Assembly: GCF_002849855.1 (NCBI RefSeq)
Contig: NZ_CP018616.1
Coordinates: forward strand, 1,736,001-1,800,000
From: Vibrio azureus
GTDB lineage: Bacteria > Pseudomonadota > Gammaproteobacteria > Enterobacterales > Vibrionaceae
Direction of reading: 5' to 3'
DNA: 64,000 nt
A program made the position numbers and the translations under genes. Below, piece after piece: positions 18,301 to 25,646 of the stretch (position 1 is the first letter of the stretch; the number at the start of each line of letters is the position of its first letter). Below the pieces are notes generated by a model. That model did no database searches. It saw only the letters and a list, made by a program, of their open reading frames with translations, and had not been told where the DNA came from.

Positions 18301-19980
18301 AGTCACTTCATACTCAGGAATGAGAGCAAGGTTATCTTGTTCTGCAAAACCGACATCAAAGGTGCAGTTTTTAACCATCGGGCCAACTTCAAAGACATAA
18401 GTATCGCCATTTTTATTTTCTAACCTCTTGTTACATGTGCCTTCGAAAGTCGTGACTTTGCTTCCAACCCCAGGGGTGATATAAAGATTCAACAGCAAAC
18501 CTTCTAACTGTTCTTGGAAAGCAGGCTGAACTTGTCCATTCCCCCCAATAAGGTTGGTTTCAAGGCGATAAATAGGCACAAGCGCTGCGTTGTCTTTTTC
18601 GATAAAGCGAGCGTGAAGTGAGCAGTTCTTATCAAAAGGCCCAATAGTAAAGGTACGATTATCACCGCTGCTACTCTCTAAAGCAGATAAACAGTTGCCT
18701 TCCAAGGCATCAAAACGATAACCGTCGTTGGGTGTTACGGTAAACGAAGCGCGCTTACCGGCTAACACTTCTTGAAAGAACGGAGAGACACTGCCATTTT
18801 CTGAAGCAGTCACAGAAAGCTCATAAACAGCAAGAAATTCACTGTTTGCCTTGCCAGTAAAAGAAACGTCAATCTCACAATCTTTGACTAAGGGGCCAAC
18901 ACTGAAGGTTTTATTATCCTCATCTTCGGCGGTTAAAGCTGCAAAGCAATCGCCTTTGATGGTTTCAAAACGGTAATTTTCACTGGGTGTGGCAGTGAAA
19001 GTAGCAAATTCTCCTTCAAGGTAGGCTTCCTGTTGTATGGAGACTTGACCATTACCCATGGCATTAAGATTCACGGTGTAGGTAGGTACAAAACCAGAAA
19101 AGTTCTTATTGGAAAAATGCGCTTCAATCTCACAATCTTTACTCAAGGGGCCGACACTGAACGTGTGAGTGTCACCGTCGGTTTCTGTCAGGGCAGAGAA
19201 ACAATCGCCAGTAAGTGATGACAATTTGTAATTATCTTCGGGGGTAATGGTAAAGGTGACTTTTTCACCTTCGATTTGCTGTTGAATATGAGGCCGTGCT
19301 TGCCCTTCTCCATGCGCCTTAACCACCACATCATAAACCGGGAGTGAAGCGGCGTTGAGTTTTTCTGCAAACGTAACGTCAAAATCACAATCTTGTTGAA
19401 GAGGGCCCACACTGAAGGTTTTTATGTCACCTGTCTCACTGGTTACATCCGCAAAACAATTGCCATTTAGAGCATCGAACAGATACCCCTCTTCTGGCGT
19501 CACAGTGAATTCAACAACTTGGTCTTGCAGATAATCACTAAAATAGCTCGGTGATGCCGACCCTCCCTCAGAAGCACTGACATGCACATCGTATGTCGGT
19601 GTCGTCAAAGCAAACTCTTTGGGACCAAACCCCACTTGAACTTGGCAATCTCTCGTCAACGGCCCAACAGTAAAGGTATGCTCGTCATCGCTGTCTTTGA
19701 CCGCTTTCAGGCCACAATCACCGCCAACCACTTCCAGTTTGTGACCATCATCTGGGATCGCAATAAATTCGACAAGGCTGCCTTCTTGCATACCGGAAAA
19801 AGATTCTGGGGTCACAACCCCTGCACCCTGTGCTACGACAGTGACATCATAAAGCAGTGTCAATTTAGTCTGAGAATCATCTTCTGAGTTACTGAATATC
19901 CCACCGTCTTTACAACCCGCTGTGGAGTAAGCGAATAAAACAACAAAGCATAAAGATGAGAGTCGACGAATTCTATCCAT
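15352..19980 (-). CDS. Giant surface lipoprotein: 12 cysteine-paired beta repeats plus BspA-type leucine-rich repeats
   Basis: A 1542-residue lipoprotein. I start it at 19980 because MDRIRRLSSLCFVVLFAYST is followed by the lipobox Cys (TAGC) and AAGGAAGGGAAT lies just upstream. About twelve ~80-residue repeats follow (YDVTVVAQGAGVVTP, YDVHVSASEGGSASP, YEVTVNAQGDGEVTP and others), resembling InlB-type B-repeats. Most carry one Cys near G-x-C and another in PLxxxC, implying one disulfide per repeat. The C-terminal third has about eleven BspA/DUF285 repeats (SWDVSNVTSMEGMF, NWDVSNVTTMKDMF, QDISNWDMSRVTNM). The architecture suggests a long stalk with a binding tip at the outer surface, perhaps for adhesion. 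Ligand unknown. It is transcribed toward the Rhs pair. Confidence 0.85.
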   Translation of the reverse strand: MDRIRRLSSLCFVVLFAYSTAGCKDGGIFSNSEDDSQTKLTLLYDVTVVAQGAGVVTPESFSGMQEGSLVEFIAIPDDGHKLEVVGGDCGLKAVKDSDDEHTFTVGPLTRDCQVQVGFGPKEFALTTPTYDVHVSASEGGSASPSYFSDYLQDQVVEFTVTPEEGYLFDALNGNCFADVTSETGDIKTFSVGPLQQDCDFDVTFAEKLNAASLPVYDVVVKAHGEGQARPHIQQQIEGEKVTFTITPEDNYKLSSLTGDCFSALTETDGDTHTFSVGPLSKDCEIEAHFSNKNFSGFVPTYTVNLNAMGNGQVSIQQEAYLEGEFATFTATPSENYRFETIKGDCFAALTAEDEDNKTFSVGPLVKDCEIDVSFTGKANSEFLAVYELSVTASENGSVSPFFQEVLAGKRASFTVTPNDGYRFDALEGNCLSALESSSGDNRTFTIGPFDKNCSLHARFIEKDNAALVPIYRLETNLIGGNGQVQPAFQEQLEGLLLNLYITPGVGSKVTTFEGTCNKRLENKNGDTYVFEVGPMVKNCTFDVGFAEQDNLALIPEYEVTVNAQGDGEVTPSMQTELAGAFVNFDAIPDDGFRLDSVSGDCLVDFIAVDEDKRKYSIGPLNKNCEMNVSFIKKSNVGLTPIYHFEASVTGEGSVDPLSKYVLQGEPVKFTAIPNEGYRFEALEGNCTATMESQEGELRTFIIDPVEQNCSMSVSFTEKDNASLIPMYDVIINPGEGGTASTQNFHVKQGNDVSFTVSPEPNYRIGKVESTLVSLGGWKCQPVVASGDDDIPTQSTEYMVRNVSGNCGIKVTFFQMTDNDPINTVEHVKVSFNANSGGSINPNHFYAEKGSDIEFTVTPLAGQRIDSVESVPVHLGNETCKAEPAEGDDGDITTATTYAINNLQDDCEVNVGFGTFDSAIQEPEDIIGVRINVAGEVKGTVSKSFVYPNAGEAVTFNVNPTTMFSRIKSVTGDTCSVSVMSNDFNPKNATDYITDDIYESCQISVLFEKIYDVHFNSGGHGEMNITKIFNGSEVTSASGNNAEIVKGSQVEFTVKVAPGYEFSSISYYNEASCGIESAPLSDLSENEGTFKTTPLLDFCRFNLEVALNSNPVCVESGNQLIKVDQSWTVDSPVPAYPPGQEVWAVTNTTIHHPLIINWLVNDQIKIDTTCVTDMSNLFNREYYDEEQLVKFNSNPDFFNGDVSGWVTHNVTNMSHMFRGNKQFNNKGIESWDVSNVTSMEGMFTNTSDKPNDTGFNRNLSNWDVSNVTTMKDMFSGAQGFNNGGIPLWNDDKGPSSNLIDTSGMFSNARSFNQDISNWDMSRVTNMSNMFYGAESFNNAGKPLWNGNVVPGMSLSPEQTLMISGIFNRAHSFNQPINNWITAQVTSFADVFHDAFIFNQPLDNWSTDNVVNMNSTFNHASNFAQPLNSWNTGSVENMSSMFMNMKFFNQDISSWDVSNVKDMTSMFQSSLAFNQDIGNWKVKPEFKNELSYMFFYANQFDQDLTCWNWINLTSKPTSFIAGSASQNSDLPIAGQAPAPECNND

Positions 19981-20448
19981 ATTCCCTTCCTTTGATGGCT
20001 CAAAATGTACATTCAACGAGCCAAAAATTAACAAATTTATCACTTATAAAATAATAGAACACTAATGTTATTTTTGTTATCTGTAGTAAGAGAGCTATGA
20101 AATTTAGACAGAGTCTCGATTGAGCAAGATCAACAGAGGTAAAAGACACGATGAAGCACACCTCTATACCCAAGTGATCTTGCTCTGAATAAAGCATTTT
20201 GAAGTCAGTTTGTTATATGTGATGCATCAGAAAAAGTAGGTGGTACAAGCAAAAGAGAGACAGGGGATGAGGAACCAATGATTTGAGGAATCAAATGAAG
20301 ATGTGTAGTAAATATTAGTGCTATTTTTAGCCGCAGGAATGAGTTGAGAACAAGAGAGAACGAGACCAACTGAAAACAGAGACAAACTCAGGAGAGTGTA
20401 AACCACCTAAAAACGGTGGTTCCACCCAATGCATAGCAATAGAAAGCT
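19981..20448. other. Intergenic region upstream of the giant lipoprotein
   Basis: This 468-base gap contains the lipoprotein's ribosome-binding site and presumably its promoter, a repeat-family copy (20165-20206) and a small hairpin (20400-20420, AACCACC-TAAAAAC-GGTGGTT) downstream of the Fis-like gene. No convincing coding sequence. Confidence 0.5.
20165..20206. repeat. Intergenic repeat, copy 5
   Basis: Starts TATACCCAAGTGATCTTG and ends with the inverted half AAGCATTTTGAAGTCA. The copy is diverged. Confidence 0.55.
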
Positions 20449-20727
20449 TTAAGCTTTACCAAATTCCTTACGGTGACTATTTTTTAATTTAGTGCGGTAA
20501 GTGCCTCGGTTAATACCCAGCGTTCTCGATGCTTTCGCTTGATTTCCTCTGCAATGGATTAACACTGCTTCAAACAGTTCGTTAGTTACAAGAGGGATAA
20601 CCCAAGACATATCTGGATTTGCTCGAGAGTCCGACCAAGTAGGCTCAAGTTCAGTACGAATCAGTTGCTTTACTGTTTTGCGATCAAGTATGGGTTGCTT
20701 TTCAAGCATAGTCTTCTTATCTGGCAT
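20449..20727 (-). CDS. Fis-like DNA-binding protein (Fis paralogue)
   Basis: A 92-residue protein whose C-terminal half carries the Fis/NtrC-type helix-turn-helix: CRGNQAKASRTLGINRGTYR (about residues 60-79), closely resembling the RGNQTRAA...GINRGTLRKKL segment of the nucleoid protein Fis. Fis is normally the product of the dusB-fis operon. Here the gene stands alone in an accessory region and its N-terminal half differs from Fis, so this is a divergent paralogue. The first ATG is at 20727. A later Met (MLEKQ) with a better purine stretch is an alternative start. A role as local regulator or nucleoid-associated factor is inferred. Confidence 0.72.
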   Translation of the reverse strand: MPDKKTMLEKQPILDRKTVKQLIRTELEPTWSDSRANPDMSWVIPLVTNELFEAVLIHCRGNQAKASRTLGINRGTYRTKLKNSHRKEFGKA

Positions 20728-21187
20728 CAAAATAGTTTCGGGCTATTATCAGCATCAGAAACCTTTTGTCTAGAACTGAGGGGAAATTTCCTGTCAAATT
20801 TCATAAAAACATACCTTTCGTTATCATTTTTGGCCATTACTATCGGTTTTTGTTATATCTCATCACCAAAATACACAAATTAACCATATCATTTTAAAGG
20901 TTAATGTTTCCTGTATTTCATTGTGCATAAGCTTGAAACGTTGATGTGGAATCTTGATGTCGAATCTTAATGCAGAACTATAGCACCTGCGAATCGTTGC
21001 CGCGCCTGAGAGTTAAGGTCATCTCGCTGAACACGGCTTCAAGAGGTTATTTAGGTATAGGGGGTTACTTGGCTATAGGGATGCTTGCTCATAATGGTTA
21101 CTTGATTTTAAAGCATGCTATTAAGTAAAAGCACACTATAATAACAAGTATGGGATGAATTAATTAACACAAGGTAAGGTTAATACT
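20728..21187. other. Intergenic region between divergent small genes
   Basis: This 460-base gap separates the Fis-like gene (minus) from the small gene at 21188 (plus). It contains fragments reminiscent of the dispersed repeat (GGTTACTTGGCTATAGGG near 21062) but no intact copy. No open reading frame that I would support. Confidence 0.45.
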
Positions 21188-21457
21188 ATGAACGACCAAG
21201 CAAAGCAAGACGAAAAGCTGTTCAAAAAAGCCCTAAAAGTTGGGTGTAAACTCGCAGAAATGCAAGGCTACCCTCTCACGGATAAAAACCAACCTCAGCC
21301 AGTTGTTGCCAAGGCTCTATACCTCTTCCTCGTCAAAGTTCGTCAGATTACCCCGCTTCCACTGGATAAGACCAACGGCCCAAATATCAAACGTAGACTC
21401 GCGATATGGATGAAAGGCAATTTAAAAAAAGCGAATTCGCAAGCCATTACTCCATGA
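21188..21457 (+). CDS. Small conserved cytoplasmic protein (possibly DUF5062)
   Basis: An 89-residue, Lys-rich, mostly helical protein without a signal peptide or membrane segment. The body (LFKKALKVGCKLAEMQGYPL, then VAKALYLFLVKVRQITPLPL) looks like a compact helical domain. I recall similar small proteins in Vibrio filed under DUF5062, but this is from memory and unverified. TAAGGTTAATACT supplies the ribosome-binding site. A strong terminator follows, so this is a single-gene transcript. Function unknown. Confidence 0.75.
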   Translation: MNDQAKQDEKLFKKALKVGCKLAEMQGYPLTDKNQPQPVVAKALYLFLVKVRQITPLPLDKTNGPNIKRRLAIWMKGNLKKANSQAITP

Positions 21458-21500
21458 GTTTCAGCCCAAACTACCGAATAAACCAAATTACCGAATAAAC

Positions 21501-21530
21501 AAAGAGTGAGCCCGAGCTCACTCTTTTTTA
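21501..21530 (+). terminator. Strong rho-independent terminator
   Basis: AAAGAGTGAGC-CCGA-GCTCACTCTTT is a perfect 11-bp stem with a 4-base loop leading into TTTTTT. It ends the transcript of the small gene at 21188, and the A-run on its other side could also serve minus-strand transcripts. Confidence 0.9.
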
Positions 21531-21531
21531 T

Positions 21532-21563
21532 ATACACCCAAGCGAACACAGGTTATGGGTATA
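21532..21563. repeat. Remnant of the intergenic repeat
   Basis: TATACACCCAAGCGAACACAG followed by GTTATGGGTATA keeps the outer inverted ends of the family around a short, altered centre. It lies between convergent genes. Confidence 0.45.
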
Positions 21564-21568
21564 AAAGA

Positions 21569-21877
21569 TTAGTATTTCGCTTTACACATCGCCATAATCG
21601 CAATGGCCATTTCTTCAGAGCTTGGTAGTTCAGAGCCATTCGACTCGTACCCCATGTTCTTCAAATCAGTATTCAAATTTTTAAATAACCCATTGAGCAT
21701 CTCTTTCTTTTCTGGGTTACGTAACTCAATAAGAGAATGGAGAGCACAACGGCGCATATCTAAAGTCGCAGCTTCATTAATCAATTGCTCTTCTTGAGCG
21801 GTTAATGTCGAAGTATTAGCAAGAGCACCAGTTGAAGCAAAAAGTAGAGTAGCCAGTAACGTTGTTGTCATTTTCAT
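21569..21877 (-). CDS. Small periplasmic protein of unknown function
   Basis: A 102-residue protein with a Sec signal peptide (MKMTTTLLATLLFASTGALA, cleavage before NTSTL). The mature part is about 80 residues, acidic and helical, with two cysteines (about C44 in MRRCALHS and C98 near the end, MCKAKY) that could form a disulfide. No family recognised. A good AAGG ribosome-binding site precedes the ATG. It is monocistronic as far as visible. Confidence 0.75.
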   Translation of the reverse strand: MKMTTTLLATLLFASTGALANTSTLTAQEEQLINEAATLDMRRCALHSLIELRNPEKKEMLNGLFKNLNTDLKNMGYESNGSELPSSEEMAIAIMAMCKAKY

Positions 21878-22087
21878 GGTTAAAACCTTATCTTATTGTG
21901 AGTTAAAATTGAGAAGAAAAACAATTAAAGTATTGATTTAATTAAGTTTAACTTCAAAACCAGAATAACCAAAATTGGCAAGGTGACACAATAAAACTGT
22001 CTCCCTTCATACAAAAACTGTGATTTATAATACAGCGTAAAGTAACCTTAAAGTTTGTAAATAGGCGCGAATGTGATTTATATGGGT

Positions 22088-22777
22088 TTATTGCTGTTCT
22101 AATTTCGATTCAAGCTGTTCGACTCTTTCATTTAGCTCTCTGATCGATTCCAACAAAATTGGGACCATGCCTTTGTAATCCACCAGCTTATTTCCTGTCT
22201 CTTTATCAGTTAAAACAAGGTTTGGATAGACCTCTTCCACTTGCTGAGCAAGCAGCCCAATCTCTGTTTGCTCCTGATTGACATAACGATACTGATACGC
22301 TTCTAGCTGAAGCATTTCATCCACAGAGGTATTAAAAGGGGTAATCTCTTCTTTTAAGTAAATATCACTAAATCTAAGGAAGAGGTGCTCTGGCGGGTTT
22401 ATTACTCGATATGTGAGCTCGTTTACAACATCAAAAAATGTCGCAGAGCCAGGCGCCCAATAAGATTTATCTACTTTATGGACACGGAAAATATATGAAA
22501 AATAGTCGTCTTTAATCGCTGGCGTTGGAGAACTACCCACAGGGCACTCAATCACAAAATTCAAGTATTTATCTTCACTGATATCTACGTATTGAAAGTA
22601 CCTTTGCCAGTCATCGGTAAATGTTTTCTTTAAGCTTGCTCGGTAAGTAACGTCATCAGGCAAATACTCAGAAACATCCTCATATTCGCTGGTACAAAGA
22701 ATATTAAAAGACTGTGAATATACACTCAATGGCACAAGGCTAGCAGCAAGTAACATGTAACTGTAATTTTTACGCAT
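22088..22777 (-). CDS. Secreted protein with S74-like intramolecular chaperone domain
   Basis: A 229-residue protein with a Sec signal peptide (ending LSVYS-QSFN). The C-terminal ~90 residues resemble the Peptidase_S74 chaperone domain of phage tail spikes and some adhesins: DIYLKEEITPFNTSVDEMLQ, YRYVNQEQTEIGLLAQQVEE, then VDYKGMVPILLESIRELNER and a coiled-coil tail. In phage proteins this domain trimerises the fibre and then cleaves itself off at a Ser-Asp junction. Here the motif reads FSDIYLKEE, so the Ser-Asp pair is present. The N-terminal ~120 residues (one Cys pair, many aromatics) are unfamiliar. A short fibre-like or trimeric surface protein is plausible. GAGGGTTAATT is the ribosome-binding site. 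Confidence 0.75.
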   Translation of the reverse strand: MRKNYSYMLLAASLVPLSVYSQSFNILCTSEYEDVSEYLPDDVTYRASLKKTFTDDWQRYFQYVDISEDKYLNFVIECPVGSSPTPAIKDDYFSYIFRVHKVDKSYWAPGSATFFDVVNELTYRVINPPEHLFLRFSDIYLKEEITPFNTSVDEMLQLEAYQYRYVNQEQTEIGLLAQQVEEVYPNLVLTDKETGNKLVDYKGMVPILLESIRELNERVEQLESKLEQQ

Positions 22778-23244
22778 AATTAACCCTCGATTGATAAAAA
22801 ATACAAATGTAATATCTCTTTTAGGTTAAATTTATGGAAGTTTTTTAGATTTGGATTCTGTCATTTGTTATATGAATCAAAAAATAACTCAACATTTAAT
22901 GATAAGGGTGTTGATAGGATGCATAAGCAGAGCTTTTAGAGCTTAAAACCTAATACAGAAACTGTTAACAAATACACTTAATCTGTCATTTAAAGATAGA
23001 TTTATTAATAAAAATAATTATTTCCAAGTGAGTTAAAATTAACAAAGACAAGCATCAGATCAACAAAAAAAATAATAACACTAGGGTTTTACAAACAAGA
23101 TACGTAACTATGTGAAATTTTTACTTATGTAGAGATCATAAGCTTATATTATATTTAATAAAGGCAATTTACCTTTGACATTTAAGTCTTAAAAAAGATA
23201 ATAACCGCCCCCTAATTTTTAAAACAATTGGACTGAATACAAGT
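22778..23244. other. AT-rich divergent intergenic region
   Basis: This 467-base gap lies between two divergent small envelope genes. It is very AT-rich and presumably holds both promoters. No repeat copy, dyad or coding sequence that I would support. Confidence 0.45.
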
Positions 23245-23607
23245 ATGTTAGTGTGTTTATTACTTGTGCTTAACAGTGTTCTGTTTCTATTTATCTGTTT
23301 GCATTTATTCACGCATGAAAGCGTTCTAGAGTTTAAAGCAGATGATTACTCTTTGTGGCAAAATGATAGAAAGCTACTCAACTTCCGCAAGGGCAGCAGT
23401 AACCTGAGACTGATTACTTACTTGTTTGAGAATGCCGATAGAGACATCGCAGCCGAAGAGCTTGAACAGAATGTCTTTTTAAACAACAGCATTACCATAA
23501 GCAAAGTCATGCGTAATACCGGTATCCCATCTCAAGTCATCAAACAACACTTTGAGATAAAGAGAGAATCCATAAAGCTGAGAAAAAAACGGACACCTCT
23601 TGAGTAG
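23245..23607 (+). CDS. Small membrane-anchored protein of unknown function
   Basis: A 120-residue protein with an N-terminal hydrophobic segment (about residues 2-25, CLLLVLNSVLFLFICLHLF) followed by a soluble, mostly helical part. The soluble part (LLNFRKGSSNLRLITYLFEN, then KVMRNTGIPSQVIKQHF) could be a small helix-turn-helix-like fold, which would make it a membrane-bound regulator, but this is tentative. It lies 173 bases before a pair of related small membrane proteins. Transmembrane-regulator genes often sit beside their targets. No family recognised. Confidence 0.6.
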   Translation: MLVCLLLVLNSVLFLFICLHLFTHESVLEFKADDYSLWQNDRKLLNFRKGSSNLRLITYLFENADRDIAAEELEQNVFLNNSITISKVMRNTGIPSQVIKQHFEIKRESIKLRKKRTPLE

Positions 23608-23780
23608 TGGTGCCCGCACGCAATTGCGTTCTTTAAACGGCTAGGTGACGTTACCTGATAACATCAACAATATTGTCCGATAAATAACGCGAAATTTTTG
23701 CGAGCAATATCACTCAAAAACTGTCTGAGAACAACCCATCTATAGATGCAGTGAATATAAAGGTATTTAGAGTTTAGAAA

Positions 23781-24104
23781 ATGAATAAGAGACGATTAAT
23801 TATACTATTGCTACTTTCTTTTACAGGATGGTTGTTTTCTAGTGCCATGCTATACAACTACATGTCTGAACAACAGCAACACTTAGAGAGTATCAGTACT
23901 GAAAATGCCTACAACATTGTCATACAAGCACTAAGAAAAAAGCGTACACAACAAGAAATTGTTCAAACTATGCAGTATTGGTTTGAAAATGAGTGGACAG
24001 CTCAAACTGGCTCCGTAACCACCTTGTGTGAGTATGGCAGAGACAAACTAAGAAGAATCCTAACTGAAGAAGGAGTGACCACCGTATGTCGACTTCACAT
24101 ATAA
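23781..24104 (+). CDS. Small single-pass membrane protein, first of a tandem paralogous pair
   Basis: A 107-residue protein with an N-terminal membrane segment (about residues 6-28, RLIILLLLSFTGWLFSSAML) and a periplasmic-looking tail. The tail contains W-x-AQTGS-x-x-T-x-C (WTAQTGSVTTLC, about 74-85) and a second Cys near the C-terminus, likely a disulfide. The same pattern occurs in the next gene, which overlaps this one by 19 bases, so the two arose by tandem duplication and are translationally coupled. Function unknown. The topology resembles minor pilin-like or secretion accessory proteins, but there is no prepilin peptidase motif. Confidence 0.7.
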   Translation: MNKRRLIILLLLSFTGWLFSSAMLYNYMSEQQQHLESISTENAYNIVIQALRKKRTQQEIVQTMQYWFENEWTAQTGSVTTLCEYGRDKLRRILTEEGVTTVCRLHI

Positions 24105-24424
24105 ATACATACCTGCTCAGGTCATTAATTATACTACTCAGTCTATCAGGTTGGATAACGGGCGCTTTTTTATATTACTCCATGAACGAGCAAGGTAAAT
24201 ATATTGCTCAGATGAAGCAAACCAACGCCACTCATATATTGACGCATTCATTTCAAAACTTAAATTCTTTTGAGGAAGTGAAAGCACTGATCAATAAGTG
24301 GCAAAAACAAAATTGGAGCGCTCAAACAGGTTCATTAAATACAATATGCACCAATAGCCCTCAACGACTTATTGAGACCTGTAAATTGATTAATAAACAA
24401 AACTTTGAGCAACTTTGCCAATAA
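24086..24424 (+). CDS. Small single-pass membrane protein, second of the tandem pair
   Basis: A 112-residue paralogue of the preceding gene: an N-terminal membrane segment (about 10-30, LLRSLIILLSLSGWITGAFL), then a tail with W-x-AQTGS-x-x-T-x-C (WSAQTGSLNTIC, about 77-88) and further cysteines at about C98 and C111. The start at 24086 is supported by a strong ribosome-binding site, GAAGGAG, inside the end of the upstream gene. The two proteins share the length of each segment and the conserved block but little else, indicating old duplication. Possibly they form a hetero-oligomer in the inner membrane. Function unknown. Confidence 0.7.
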   Translation: MSTSHINTYLLRSLIILLSLSGWITGAFLYYSMNEQGKYIAQMKQTNATHILTHSFQNLNSFEEVKALINKWQKQNWSAQTGSLNTICTNSPQRLIETCKLINKQNFEQLCQ

Positions 24425-24453
24425 CGACCTTATTTTATTCTTTATAGGTCATT
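24423..24453. terminator. Hairpin between convergent genes
   Basis: AACGACCT and AGGTCATT form an 8-bp stem (one G-T pair) around an AT-rich loop right after the stop of the second small membrane protein. Could stabilise or end transcripts from either side. Weak evidence. Confidence 0.35.
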
Positions 24454-24515
24454 ATTGTACAAAATAATGTTCAGCCAATACGTCATTCCTAGAACTAAAA
24501 AATAGAATAATAACT

Positions 24516-25643
24516 CTAATTCCTTTTAAAGATTTCATTTCGGTGGTGTTCTAAATAATATTGATGAGCTGGTGTCAGTTTTAATGCCATGTCTTCTTTT
24601 AATCCAATCACCTCTGGCGCCTCTAAATAATCAGAGATCAGGACTTTTCCTCGATCATCAAATGATATAAACCCGAGATCGAACGCCTTATCAAGATTAG
24701 CTAACAAAAGAAGCCCATTAAACTTGTCGAGACGTTCTTGATTACTCGAATCACGCCAAGGCTTAATGTGTGACGCCAATAACAGCTGAGTATTACGATA
24801 CCCTGTCACTGCACAACCACCCCACAACTGAATCAATTTTTCTCTAAAATGACCCTGCCCTATTCTTGTATTCACGAGAATGGATTTTTCTGTTTTGGTG
24901 AGTGTGTTATCAGACAAGACTTGATTAATGTCCGCCTTAACATCGCTCTTAGTAAGATCTGCAAAAAACTTATGATAATGAGATAATGCGGCACCATACA
25001 TGCCTTTTTTGCGTGTATCTTCAATTTGAAATTGTTCTAACTGTCTTGCCTTTTGTTCATAGCGAGAGAATTCATAATACGAATGTATGTCGGTTAAGTT
25101 ATCTTCTAATAGCCCTGAGTCCATGAGCCAATTTGAAATATCACCCTTTATTACTGTTATGTAATCACGTGCCGTATTCTCTGTTTTACCAACATTGACA
25201 AGCCAACGATAAAACAATGTCGTCATATCAGAAAGGTTAGAGACAAGTGCATCTTTTAACTGATCAACAACAATAAAGCTTTTCATATAATCAAAAAGCT
25301 CATCATCTAAAAACGCATAAGCAATGGCTTTTGCAGAGTAACGCTTCGTTGACTCTTTATCGTAACCTTGATGATAGGAAAGATGCCAAAAACCGTCACT
25401 TCTTAGATGGAAGAAAGGGTTTTCAGGGGTATTCTTGTCGTTACTTTGAGAAAGTCGCTTAAAGTGCTGAGTAAAGCGTTCTTTTAAAGTGGTGTTGAGC
25501 TCAATTCGATTGCCTACAATATAACCCGCTTGTATCAAGTCCATTACTGCAAGCAGCATACATACTTTATGAGGGCTTTTGCGACCAAGGCTATTGTTCA
25601 TTTTTAGGCTTTGGAAACGGCCTACGTAGTATTCAATTGCCAT
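24516..25643 (-). CDS. HNH endonuclease with N-terminal SBD-like domain (type IV restriction-like)
   Basis: A 375-residue nuclease. The C-terminal ~110 residues are an HNH_2-type domain: GCAVTGYRN, LLASHIKPWRD (His about 293) and FNGLLLLANLDKAFDLGFIS. The N-terminal ~95 residues (PHKVCMLLAVMDLIQAGYI) resemble the sulfur-binding domain of ScoMcrA-like enzymes that recognise phosphorothioated DNA. The middle (about 105-235, ENTARDYITVIKGDISNWL) looks like an integrase core-binding helical domain. A modification-dependent defence nuclease is the best reading. The substrate is inferred from the N-terminal resemblance only. It starts three bases after the stop of a methyltransferase gene, so the two form an operon. 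Confidence 0.78.
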   Translation of the reverse strand: MAIEYYVGRFQSLKMNNSLGRKSPHKVCMLLAVMDLIQAGYIVGNRIELNTTLKERFTQHFKRLSQSNDKNTPENPFFHLRSDGFWHLSYHQGYDKESTKRYSAKAIAYAFLDDELFDYMKSFIVVDQLKDALVSNLSDMTTLFYRWLVNVGKTENTARDYITVIKGDISNWLMDSGLLEDNLTDIHSYYEFSRYEQKARQLEQFQIEDTRKKGMYGAALSHYHKFFADLTKSDVKADINQVLSDNTLTKTEKSILVNTRIGQGHFREKLIQLWGGCAVTGYRNTQLLLASHIKPWRDSSNQERLDKFNGLLLLANLDKAFDLGFISFDDRGKVLISDYLEAPEVIGLKEDMALKLTPAHQYYLEHHRNEIFKRN

Positions 25644-25646
25644 TGC

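Noticed and set aside
15352..20043. Longer start (MINLLIFGSLNVHF...) for the giant lipoprotein
   Set aside because: It would bury the lipoprotein signal 21 residues in. The ATG at 19980 has a strong ribosome-binding site.
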